The notes below the pieces were generated by a model. The model was given only the letters and a program-made list of their open reading frames with translations. It ran no database searches and had not been told where the DNA came from. Positions 57,785 through 64,000 of a DNA stretch of 64,000 nt are shown piece after piece. Made by a program: the position numbers and the translations under genes. The DNA is from Colwellia psychrerythraea (GTDB lineage: Bacteria > Pseudomonadota > Gammaproteobacteria > Enterobacterales > Alteromonadaceae): contig NZ_JQED01000008.1 of the NCBI RefSeq assembly GCF_000764225.1, positions 48,516 through 112,515 of the forward strand, written 5' to 3'. Numbering within the stretch: the first letter of the stretch is position 1; each line of letters starts with the position of its first letter.

Positions 57785-58222
57785 ATGAGCAAATCATTAT
57801 ATCTCGTTGCCGTTGATGGAGGCGAATGGGGAAACCGTGCGGCTGATCGTGCAATTCATTTAGCTGAAAAAACGCGTGCTAAAGTAAAGCTAGTCACAGT
57901 TGTTGATTGGCCATATTTACATCCTATGATTATTGAAGATGTTGCTCCACCTGTATTAGACAAAGAAGCGGAGGAAATAAAGATTAAAACTAAAGTGTTA
58001 ACGCCTTTAGTAGAAAAATATAACAGTTCAACGACAAATATTACGACTGAACTACTTTGGGGTGATCCTGCCGTCATCATAAAAGAACAAGTCGCCGAAA
58101 CTCATGCTGTTATGCTATTTGTTGGTCGACAGGGGAGATCTTCTATTTTTGACGCTTTATTTGGCAGTGTAGCAAATAAACTGGCTCATACAGTCGGTGT
58201 ACCTATTGTATTGGTACCATGA
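57785..58222 (+). CDS. Universal stress protein (UspA family)
   Basis: A 145-residue protein with the UspA fold. It opens with a YLVAVDGGEWGNRAADRAIHLAE stretch and ends with the ATP-binding pattern FVGRQGRSSIFDALFGSVANKLAH. It probably binds ATP. GGGAGAG precedes the start. It follows the cytochrome gene; the specific stress role is unknown. Confidence 0.88.
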   Translation: MSKSLYLVAVDGGEWGNRAADRAIHLAEKTRAKVKLVTVVDWPYLHPMIIEDVAPPVLDKEAEEIKIKTKVLTPLVEKYNSSTTNITTELLWGDPAVIIKEQVAETHAVMLFVGRQGRSSIFDALFGSVANKLAHTVGVPIVLVP

Positions 58223-58367
58223 TTTATCTTAATAATGAGGTAAGTTCGTTGAACGGCTGATTTTCCTGACTAGCAGTCGTTCAGTATCCCCTAAATGAAA
58301 TGTGCTAATTCCCCAAAGCAATCATTAAACTGCCCTATATAGTCACATGCTGGAATTGCTTATCTAC

Positions 58368-58601
58368 TTAACCTGCGCCATAGATTTTCTTAAAGTTTTT
58401 TAGATTCCAGCCAATCATGACTTCATCACCAATTTTAAGTGCTGGCACAGAGCGAGCACCTATCGCATCAAGCTCTTTTCTACCGCGTTGCATTTTCGCA
58501 TTTGTTAATCGGTATTGGATGCCATTATCATCCAAGTATTTTTGAGCTTCACGGCAATGGGGACATTTATCTGAAATATATAAAACAATGCGTTTCATCA
58601 C
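58368..58601 (-). CDS. Glutaredoxin-like protein
   Basis: A 77-residue glutaredoxin with active site CPHC near the N-terminus and the SVPALKIGDEVMIGWN stretch containing the cis-Pro. It reduces disulfides using glutathione or a thioredoxin-like partner. It stands alone on the minus strand. Confidence 0.85.
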   Translation of the reverse strand: MMKRIVLYISDKCPHCREAQKYLDDNGIQYRLTNAKMQRGRKELDAIGARSVPALKIGDEVMIGWNLKNFKKIYGAG

Positions 58602-59244
58602 TAACCTTTTTGGTCTTTTGTTAAAGACTCACTATTTTACTGAACTTTTAAAAAAAACAAAAATGAATTCACTAAACTATCGATTATATACCAAGACATT
58701 TAGGCTACTCTCGTCAACCAATGGAGCAAAGCATTATCAGGTGCCAAATTAGTGCATCGGCTGAATATTACGCACCACATGGTCACATAATCATCATTAA
58801 AATACAAAGAGAAAACTAATTATTATTTATAAAACAGTAGGTTAAATTGTGGTGTGATAATTGTAATACTGTTAGTCGTGGGATAGTCAGCGTGGTAAGT
58901 TCATGTTGTTTAATCCGCTAATTATACCACTTTAACTGACTAGCCTGACCATCTTGCAGTTAAATTATCAAATAAAACTTACTGTCATATTATCGTCACA
59001 GACCATTGCTAACTTATACAAAGGTTGTAAGAAAGACGCACATTTAGTGTGTTTAAAACACACTAAATGTGCTGGTTTTGGATAGAAGTAATAGCAAGCC
59101 TGGAAGAAAGTGATATTAGGAGTTGTAGGGTCTACTGTAAATAAACGTTTAATGAACCATCGGGGCTAACTGCCGTGTCGGCAATTAATCTTAGCTCCGA
59201 TAATGAGAAGAATTTATTACCTTAAAAAGCTATAGAGGATCGTT
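58602..59244. other. Long intergenic region upstream of phaB
   Basis: About 640 bp without a convincing gene. It carries a 35-bp near-perfect palindrome at 59038-59072. The right part presumably includes the promoter of phaB; AGAGGAT precedes its ATG. Confidence 0.45.
59038..59072. promoter_or_regulatory. 35-bp palindrome with 17-bp perfect arms
   Basis: GCACATTTAGTGTGTTT, a single central A, then its exact reverse complement. There is no T run, so it is not a standard terminator. Candidate operator for the pha genes, cruciform, or mobile-element relic. Confidence 0.55.
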
Positions 59245-59991
59245 ATGGAAAATATGAAAATTGCTTTAGTTACTGGTGCTATGGGTGGAATTGGCACAGA
59301 GATATGTCATCAGTTGGTAGAAGATGGATTTAAAGTACTGGCCACTCATCGCCCGGGCAAAGAAGATGTTGCACAGCAATGGCTTGAAGATGAATCATTT
59401 GACTCGGCTACACTAAATCTTTTGTCTTTAGATGTCACCGATTCAACAAGTTGCGTTGAGACATTAAAGCAGGTAATGAAGGACTATGGCACTATCGATG
59501 TCTTGGTTAACAATGCTGGCATTACTCGAGATTCTGCATTTAAGCGCATGACTGTTGATAAATGGAACGATGTTATCGACACCAATCTTAACAGTTTGTT
59601 CAACGTTACTCAGCCTGTTTTTAACCCTATGTGTGAGCAAGGCAGCGGACGCATTATCAATATCTCCTCTATCAATGGTCTTAAAGGCCAATTTGGCCAG
59701 GCAAACTATGCCGCTGCCAAAGCCGGTATGATAGGTTTCTCAAAATCATTGGCGCTAGAATCAGCCCGTAGCGGCGTGACAGTCAACGTGATTGCCCCAG
59801 GTTATACAGCAACGCCTATGGTCAATGTACTTAAAGATGAAATTCTCGATTCTATTAAGGCGCAAATTCCATTGGGCCGTCTGGCTATGCCTAAAGAAAT
59901 TGCCAAAGCAGTCAGCTACTTGGCTAGCGAACATGCGTCTTATATTACTGGTGAAACGCTTAATATAAATGGCGGCCAATACATGCACTAA
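59245..59991 (+). CDS. phaB: Acetoacetyl-CoA reductase PhaB
   Basis: A 248-residue short-chain dehydrogenase/reductase. The NADP-binding motif TGAMGGIG is at about residue 10, NNAG near 90, and the catalytic Tyr-x3-Lys is in YAAAKAGM with Ser in NISSINGL. The overall pattern (VLATHRPGKEDVAQQW; GYTATPMV) fits PhaB, making 3-hydroxybutyryl-CoA. It precedes the thiolase by 41 bp. Confidence 0.85.
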   Translation: MENMKIALVTGAMGGIGTEICHQLVEDGFKVLATHRPGKEDVAQQWLEDESFDSATLNLLSLDVTDSTSCVETLKQVMKDYGTIDVLVNNAGITRDSAFKRMTVDKWNDVIDTNLNSLFNVTQPVFNPMCEQGSGRIINISSINGLKGQFGQANYAAAKAGMIGFSKSLALESARSGVTVNVIAPGYTATPMVNVLKDEILDSIKAQIPLGRLAMPKEIAKAVSYLASEHASYITGETLNINGGQYMH

Positions 59992-60032
59992 TCCCAGTTC
60001 ACACACCTACAAACTTAATAAAGGAATTACTG

Positions 60033-61241
60033 ATGAATAAAGTCTATTTAGTATCAGCAAAGCGTACCGCAATAGGAAGTTTTGGCGGGTCATTAAAATC
60101 GGTACCGGCCGCTAATTTAGCTGCAGCAGCCGTTAACGGTGTCTTGGCTGAGGCCAATGTCAATCCAGAGCAATTAGATGAATTGATCATGGGTAACGTC
60201 ATTTCTGCCGGGCAGGGCATGGGGCCAGGACGTCAAGCCGCTATTGCAGCAGGAGTTCCCGAGACAATACCTGCTTATACCGTTAACATGATTTGTGGCA
60301 GTGGCATGAAGGTGGTTATGGATGCAGCGTCACACATCAAGGCTGGTGATGCCGACCTTGTGATGGCGTGCGGTGGTGAAAATATGTCACGTTTCCCTTA
60401 TATCGTCACGTCAGATATTCGTTTTGGCAGCAAAATGGGCAACTTAGAATTAGCTGATTCGCTGATCACCGATGGCTTGACTGATGTCTTTAATAACTAC
60501 CACATGGGCATTACCGCTGAAAATATAGCGGAACAAGTTGGTGTGAGTCGTGAAGAGCAAGATGCCTTTGCCTTAGAAAGCCAATGTCGCGCTGTAAGCG
60601 CAAAAGAAGCAGGCAAGTTTAGTGATGAAATCGTGCCCGTTGACGTAACTGTGCGCCGTAAGACGACGGTTGTGGAAACAGATGAATATCCGCGCCAAGA
60701 TGCCTCATTAGAATCTTTAGCAAAAATGAGAGCAGCATTTAAAAAAGAGGGCACTGTAACCGCAGGAAATTCTTCAGGTGTTAATGATGGCGGCGCTGCA
60801 ATTTTAGTTGCCTCGCAAGCGGCTGTTGATCAACATCAGCTTAAACCTGTTGCGGAGTTGGTGAGTTATGCTCAAGTAGGCGTCGATCCAACTGTTATGG
60901 GATTGGGCCCAGTGCCGGCAATAAAAGAGGCACTGGCTAAAGCCAATCTTGAATTTTCTGATATCGAATTGCTAGAGCTCAATGAAGCCTTTGCCGCTCA
61001 GGCACTAGGTGTAATGAAGCAGTTATGTGCTGAGCATGATGAAGACTTGGATAACTTAAAACAACGCACTAATGTTAATGGCGGTGCTATTGCGTTAGGG
61101 CATCCATTAGGTGCTTCTGGCAACCGCATCATCGTTACGTTAATCCATGAAATGAAAAAACGTGGAAACAAGTTAGGACTGGCATCACTTTGCATCGGTG
61201 GCGGTATGGGTACCGCTGTGATTGTAAAACTGCTCGATTAA
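60033..61241 (+). CDS. phaA: Acetyl-CoA acetyltransferase (thiolase) PhaA/AtoB
   Basis: A 402-residue thiolase condensing two acetyl-CoA to acetoacetyl-CoA. The first active-site Cys is in MICGSGMK (about residue 90). The catalytic His is in [10 protein letters not shown] and the second Cys in [11 protein letters not shown]. Adjacent to phaB, it supplies the first step of polyhydroxybutyrate synthesis, though no phasin or polymerase gene follows here. Confidence 0.92.
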   Translation: MNKVYLVSAKRTAIGSFGGSLKSVPAANLAAAAVNGVLAEANVNPEQLDELIMGNVISAGQGMGPGRQAAIAAGVPETIPAYTVNMICGSGMKVVMDAASHIKAGDADLVMACGGENMSRFPYIVTSDIRFGSKMGNLELADSLITDGLTDVFNNYHMGITAENIAEQVGVSREEQDAFALESQCRAVSAKEAGKFSDEIVPVDVTVRRKTTVVETDEYPRQDASLESLAKMRAAFKKEGTVTAGNSSGVNDGGAAILVASQAAVDQHQLKPVAELVSYAQVGVDPTVMGLGPVPAIKEALAKANLEFSDIELLELNEAFAAQALGVMKQLCAEHDEDLDNLKQRTNVNGGAIALGHPLGASGNRIIVTLIHEMKKRGNKLGLASLCIGGGMGTAVIVKLLD

Positions 61242-61258
61242 TCACTCTAATCAGTCTG

Positions 61259-61289
61259 CGCATCATCGAATATATTATTCGATGATGCG
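61259..61289 (+). terminator. Long hairpin after phaA
   Basis: Arms of 13 bp (CGCATCATCGAAT and ATTCGATGATGCG) with a 5-nt loop. The T run is absent on the plus strand, so it is a likely but atypical terminator. Confidence 0.6.
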
Positions 61290-61348
61290 TAAAAAACGTA
61301 ATATAATCAATGTAATGGCAAGTAAATTAACGATAAATGGAGGCACTA

Positions 61349-61522
61349 ATGGAAAAAGGTCTATTGCGTCAAAAACGAGTGCAGACAACTAAAAAAGATC
61401 AATATAACAGACAATCAACAGATGATGAGAAGTTAAAGGCTAGGGCTGCGCCATCTAAAGCTTTTGACGAGACGGGTTTAAACGATTTTGTCACCTGTAA
61501 TTATATTCGAGGTTATAACTAA
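61349..61522 (+). CDS. Small basic protein, unknown
   Basis: A 57-residue product from ATG 61349, directly preceded by TGGAGG; an ATG four codons earlier lacks such a site. Basic and soluble, ending in NDFVTCNYIRGYN. No family recognised. It is the last gene before the cassette array. Confidence 0.45.
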   Translation: MEKGLLRQKRVQTTKKDQYNRQSTDDEKLKARAAPSKAFDETGLNDFVTCNYIRGYN

Positions 61523-61881
61523 TCCTTGAGCCTAAAACTTCAACTACATTTCTACTGTCTAAAAGCATCAAAAACAACATGTAAATGACAACAGCTAACG
61601 GCTTTTCGGTGCGCTTTGCCGACATTAACCTATAGCTGTTAGCCATATATTTTCTCATGCATTACGTCTGTATTTATCACTGGTTTTATGTACAGATTAA
61701 GAGGTGATATCACCTTTTGAGAAAAATCAGGCATAACGCCTTATTTCAACTTATGGTATAAAACCTTGTACTTGGCAATTCCTTGAAAATCATTGAATTA
61801 ACCGTTATGGTTGAACTCAATAAATTATAAAAGTAGGCATAATACCTTGTTTAAATAAGGCACTATGCCTTCCAATAAGCT
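61523..61881. other. Noncoding boundary of the integron cassette array
   Basis: About 360 bp. It holds an attC-like inverted repeat (61593-61645), a 14-bp palindrome AGGTGATATCACCT (61702-61715), two related GGCATAA..CCTT words (61730-61740 and 61836-61848), and a 36-bp imperfect hairpin (61835-61870). No integrase gene or clear attI. Confidence 0.45.
61593..61645 (+). repeat. Possible short attC or attC-like remnant
   Basis: GCTAACGGC (61594-61602) and GCTGTTAGC (61635-61643) form outer arms, with TCGG/CCGA inside. It resembles a short attC, but the region to its right has no complementary R'' box, so it is uncertain. Confidence 0.35.
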
Positions 61882-61912
61882 GTTATATGCATAAGGATAT
61901 TTGCGAGTTTTG

Positions 61913-62194
61913 ATGAATAAAAATAAGAAGAAGTTGATCACTCTACTGGTGATTCAAATACTAATTACTATCTTACATCGATCAGATATCGCAAACTTCC
62001 AAGGAGATGATTGGTTTCATCTTTCAAACTGGACATACTGGTTAGGTATGTCTTTTGGTATTTATGTTCTTTTTTTTGCGTATAATCTACATTGTGCTAA
62101 ATGTGGTACTAGGCAAGTTTTTCGCAGTTTCAATGCCCTCGATTTACGTTGGCCTCAAGACAACTGCCATAAATGTGGGTGTAAAGTAGAGTAA
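61913..62194 (+). CDS. Cassette 1: small membrane protein with zinc ribbon
   Basis: Read from ATG 61913 (93 residues); a TTG four codons earlier is possible. One hydrophobic segment spans about residues 9-22 and another 42-60. The C-terminus carries two Cys pairs, CAKCG and CHKCGC, that could bind zinc. It lies in the first cassette, just after the G^TT junction at 61882. Function unknown. Confidence 0.65.
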   Translation: MNKNKKKLITLLVIQILITILHRSDIANFQGDDWFHLSNWTYWLGMSFGIYVLFFAYNLHCAKCGTRQVFRSFNALDLRWPQDNCHKCGCKVE

Positions 62195-62197
62195 TGC

Positions 62198-62295
62198 ATA
62201 TAACAAGGCGCTTAAACGGAAAAATTATAGTTGGCTTGCGCTCATTCTTCGTAATTTTAGCCAAAAATTTTTCGCCAGTTAGCGAGGCGTTAGCT
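62198..62295 (+). repeat. attC site of cassette 1
   Basis: A 98-bp imperfect inverted repeat from R'' ATATAAC to R' GTTAGCT, with an inner TTGGCT/AGCCAA pairing. The recombination point is between 62289 and 62290. Confidence 0.85.
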
Positions 62296-62319
62296 GCTAT
62301 TCATCTTTAACGGAGTCTC

Positions 62320-63300
62320 ATGGAAGAATCGAACACTTTAGATGTGCTGCTTGATAAAGCAGGAAAGTATCACCCACTTTACGGAGGAGGTCTTGCTACT
62401 CACCTACCTATGGTTATGATTGCATTAACGCAATTAAATGCTTCACAAACTAAGCTTAATAATACTTTTGACGAAAGTGTTAAGGGGCTTGAACACATAG
62501 GTGACTTAGACAGTATAACCCCAGTCAAAAATATAGAGCATGACTTAGGTAACAGTAATAGCTTCAGGAGTTATTTAAAGTATTTTAAAGGTGAGCTAAG
62601 GATTCATGGTATTGATACTGTCCTAAAACAATCATTGCCCGTGTTAATTTCAGGTGTGGCAGCTTCAGCCTTTCATGCGTTAATTCGTTTGGCATATGCC
62701 ATTGAAGCTAATAATAAAAGCGAAATAGCAATTGCTTTAGCTTATTGGTGTGCCGAATATCAATCGTTTGAGCTTAGTATTGAGACATCGAATGAATCCT
62801 TGGAGGAAATCCTTACAAGGTTGGCTCCAGTAGGGGTAAATCATAATTTTTCACCCAGAATAATAGTTAATAGAATGTCTGAAATTGGTAGTTTACTAAA
62901 ACATGAAAATTGTGTTATTCAACCACATTCAGTCAATTTGTCAGATTTAAAGAAGTTTGCTTTAAAAGCTTACTGTGCAAAAGATGACTTCACATTATTA
63001 CACACAGTAACTGGTTGCCACGCATTCTCTATTGTCATGCCTTACATTGAATATGTTGATATTGCGTTAAAAGAGCTGTGGAAAGCTATTTTAGTAGCTT
63101 ACCTGAGCACTGGACTTGATTATGCAGATAAAGAAATACAAATATCAGAAAATAGCTTTGATTTCCCTCTTGTCATTAGTAGTGCATTAAAGTCAAATGA
63201 TTCCCATGTAATTAAATTAGTTTATACATGTTTCTGTGAATATACTAAGGATAAAGATCCATTATATTATACTGTTGCCAAAAGAATGGTATCTCAGTAA
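62320..63300 (+). CDS. Cassette 2: questin-oxidase-like protein
   Basis: A 326-residue protein. HPLYGGGLATHLPM near residue 18 and GVAASAFHALIRLAYAIE near residue 112 match the questin oxidase-like (DUF4243) family. A third conserved stretch is LLHTVTGCHAF near residue 227. Fungal questin oxidase opens an anthraquinone ring; bacterial members have no defined substrate. It fills one cassette of about 1.1 kb. Its presence in a cassette shows it can be mobilised. Confidence 0.78.
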   Translation: MEESNTLDVLLDKAGKYHPLYGGGLATHLPMVMIALTQLNASQTKLNNTFDESVKGLEHIGDLDSITPVKNIEHDLGNSNSFRSYLKYFKGELRIHGIDTVLKQSLPVLISGVAASAFHALIRLAYAIEANNKSEIAIALAYWCAEYQSFELSIETSNESLEEILTRLAPVGVNHNFSPRIIVNRMSEIGSLLKHENCVIQPHSVNLSDLKKFALKAYCAKDDFTLLHTVTGCHAFSIVMPYIEYVDIALKELWKAILVAYLSTGLDYADKEIQISENSFDFPLVISSALKSNDSHVIKLVYTCFCEYTKDKDPLYYTVAKRMVSQ

Positions 63301-63304
63301 TCGT

Positions 63305-63405
63305 AGCTAACAAGCTGTTAAACAAGGACAAAAAACAGTTGGCTTTTGCTCCTTCGTCGCTTATTTTAACCAACTATTTTATTGTCTGTTAACAGGGCGT
63401 TAGCA
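63305..63405 (+). repeat. attC site of cassette 2
   Basis: 101 bp from R'' AGCTAAC to R' GTTAGCA. An inner GTTGG/CCAAC pair surrounds the block TTTTGCTCCTTCGTCGCTTA, which recurs in the next attC, as in a chromosomal integron with uniform attC sites. Confidence 0.88.
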
Positions 63406-63422
63406 CTCAATGAGGATCTAGC

Positions 63423-63752
63423 ATGTCATCAGTAACTGAAAAAGATTGGAAGCTATTTCGAAAACTACAAAATGATTTAACAGCAAAAGCTTGTGAAGTA
63501 ATATTTATCAAAGTTGAAGAGCTATCTAAAAAAAGAGAAGGTATAGAGCATAAGTCGTACTTAGATCTATATGACTTAATTCAAGCTGAAGATGCAAAAA
63601 TTGCTGAGATGTTCAATAATCCAACTCGTAATAATATACTTATGAAATTAGTTTCTTTAAAAAGTTACGGTATTTTTACTAAAGAGCAATTTAAAATGTT
63701 CAGTCAAGAGACACAAGATAGGGTTGCTAGTATATTAGAGTTGAGATGCTAA
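63423..63752 (+). CDS. Cassette 3: unknown small protein
   Basis: A 109-residue soluble, helical, charged protein (FRKLQNDLTAKACEVIFIKVEEL near the N-terminus). No motif recognised. TGAGGA precedes the start. Its stop codon lies inside the attC R'' box, so gene end and recombination site overlap. Confidence 0.65.
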   Translation: MSSVTEKDWKLFRKLQNDLTAKACEVIFIKVEELSKKREGIEHKSYLDLYDLIQAEDAKIAEMFNNPTRNNILMKLVSLKSYGIFTKEQFKMFSQETQDRVASILELRC

Positions 63753-63845
63753 CAAGCAAATTAATCAGGACTATTACCGTTGTTTTTTGCTCCTTCGTCG
63801 CTTATTTTAATCAGCTATAATTTGTCTATTATTTGGGCGTTATGA
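63747..63845 (+). repeat. attC site of cassette 3
   Basis: 99 bp from R'' TGCTAAC to R' GTTATGA. It shares the TTTTGCTCCTTCGTCGCTTA block with the preceding attC. Confidence 0.87.
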
Positions 63846-63892
63846 ATCTTTAATAAGGATAGTGTGTGATTAGTGCATATTCTCATGCATCG

Positions 63893-63997
63893 CGATCACC
63901 TAATACCATCTAAGCCGATCACCTAATACCATCCATCGCGATCACTCAATACCATCGATGCCGATCACTTTTCGGTCAAAATGGTATTGAGTGATCG
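63893..63997. repeat. 23-bp-period tandem repeat with inverted copy at the window edge
   Basis: CGATCACCTAATACCATC and variants start at 63893, 63916, 63939 and 63962, exactly 23 bp apart; the fourth is partial. The 17-bp CGATCACTCAATACCAT (63939-63955) recurs inverted and perfect at 63981-63997. Such multiple terminal repeats are a feature of IS21-type element ends, which makes a transposon end likely but unproven. Confidence 0.6.
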
Positions 63998-64000
63998 GCT

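Larger units (their letters stand above)
61882..63845 (+). mobile_element. Integron gene-cassette array (no integrase visible)
   Basis: Three cassettes in one orientation, with junctions at G^TT 61882/61883, 62289/62290, 63399/63400 and 63839/63840. Each cassette holds one gene followed by an attC of 98-101 bp. Each R'' box is complementary to the cassette's own first bases: ATATAAC to GTTATAT, AGCTAAC to GTTAGCT, TGCTAAC to GTTAGCA. This is the expected outcome of site-specific cassette insertion. No intI gene lies in the window. Confidence 0.85.

Noticed and set aside
61593..61645. A definite first attC site
   Set aside because: The arms look right, but no complementary cassette start or R'' box was found on either side, so it is listed only as a possible remnant.
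63893..63997. CRISPR array
   Set aside because: Repeats of ~18 bp with 5-bp spacers are far too short-spaced for CRISPR, and an inverted copy is present; a transposon end fits better.

Overview
The window is a stretch of AT-rich chromosome from a marine gammaproteobacterium of the order Alteromonadales. Gene content and synteny fit best with Colwellia or a close relative (inference; no database was searched). Supporting features are the yejK | yejL-yejM block, a bioA | bioBFC + bioD biotin locus, sppA followed by ansA, minCDE, a YeaC/DUF1315 protein, a DUF3413/PbgA protein and a c-di-GMP enzyme.

Layout. 0.2-12 kb: a thioredoxin-like protein, a cytosolic M14 carboxypeptidase, a sodium:alanine symporter, an AraC-type regulator, a DUF3313 lipoprotein, a zinc-ribbon membrane protein, YeaC, a large DUF349 protein, a thioesterase and a GNAT acetyltransferase. 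12-19 kb: a secreted TolB-propeller/amidohydrolase fusion and a PAS-GGDEF-EAL c-di-GMP protein. 19-23 kb: small proteins, a ZapB-like/ZapA pair, then minCDE. 23-34 kb: ansA and sppA, a DoxX protein, an EamA transporter preceded by a possible peptide-leader attenuator, a YdjA-type nitroreductase and asnS. 33-38.4 kb: the biotin genes around a BirA-box-like operator. 38.7-42.5 kb: an orphan HicB-like protein, a divergent second FtsZ-type protein, a stand-alone EAL protein, a peroxiredoxin and a zinc-ribbon protein. 43.4 kb: tRNA-Pro(GGG). 43.6-48 kb: yejM, yejL, yejK and pyrC. 48.2-55.6 kb: a tight cluster of a QueD-like protein, an M23 peptidase and a three-gene condensin of the MksB/E/F type. 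55.7-58.6 kb: small genes, a TehB-type methyltransferase, a cytochrome c, a universal stress protein and a glutaredoxin. 59.2-61.2 kb: phaB-phaA.

The right end (about 61.9 kb to the edge) is an integron cassette array. Three attC sites of 98-101 bp separate same-strand cassettes encoding a small membrane zinc-ribbon protein, a questin-oxidase-like protein and an unknown protein. In each cassette the R'' box complements the bases at that cassette's own start, as recombination at G^TTRRRY predicts. No integrase gene is visible. The last 110 bases carry a 23-bp-period tandem repeat with an inverted copy, probably the end of a transposable element.

The most promising lead for a little-described system is the FtsZ-paralogue plus EAL-protein pair at 39.6-41.6 kb. 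The FtsZ-like protein keeps the GTP-binding and catalytic signatures and an FtsZ-like C-terminal tail, and it lies next to a divergent c-di-GMP phosphodiesterase-type protein. The next best leads are the leader/attenuator before the EamA transporter, the reversed-order Mks condensin cluster, the integrase-less cassette array and the terminal repeat.
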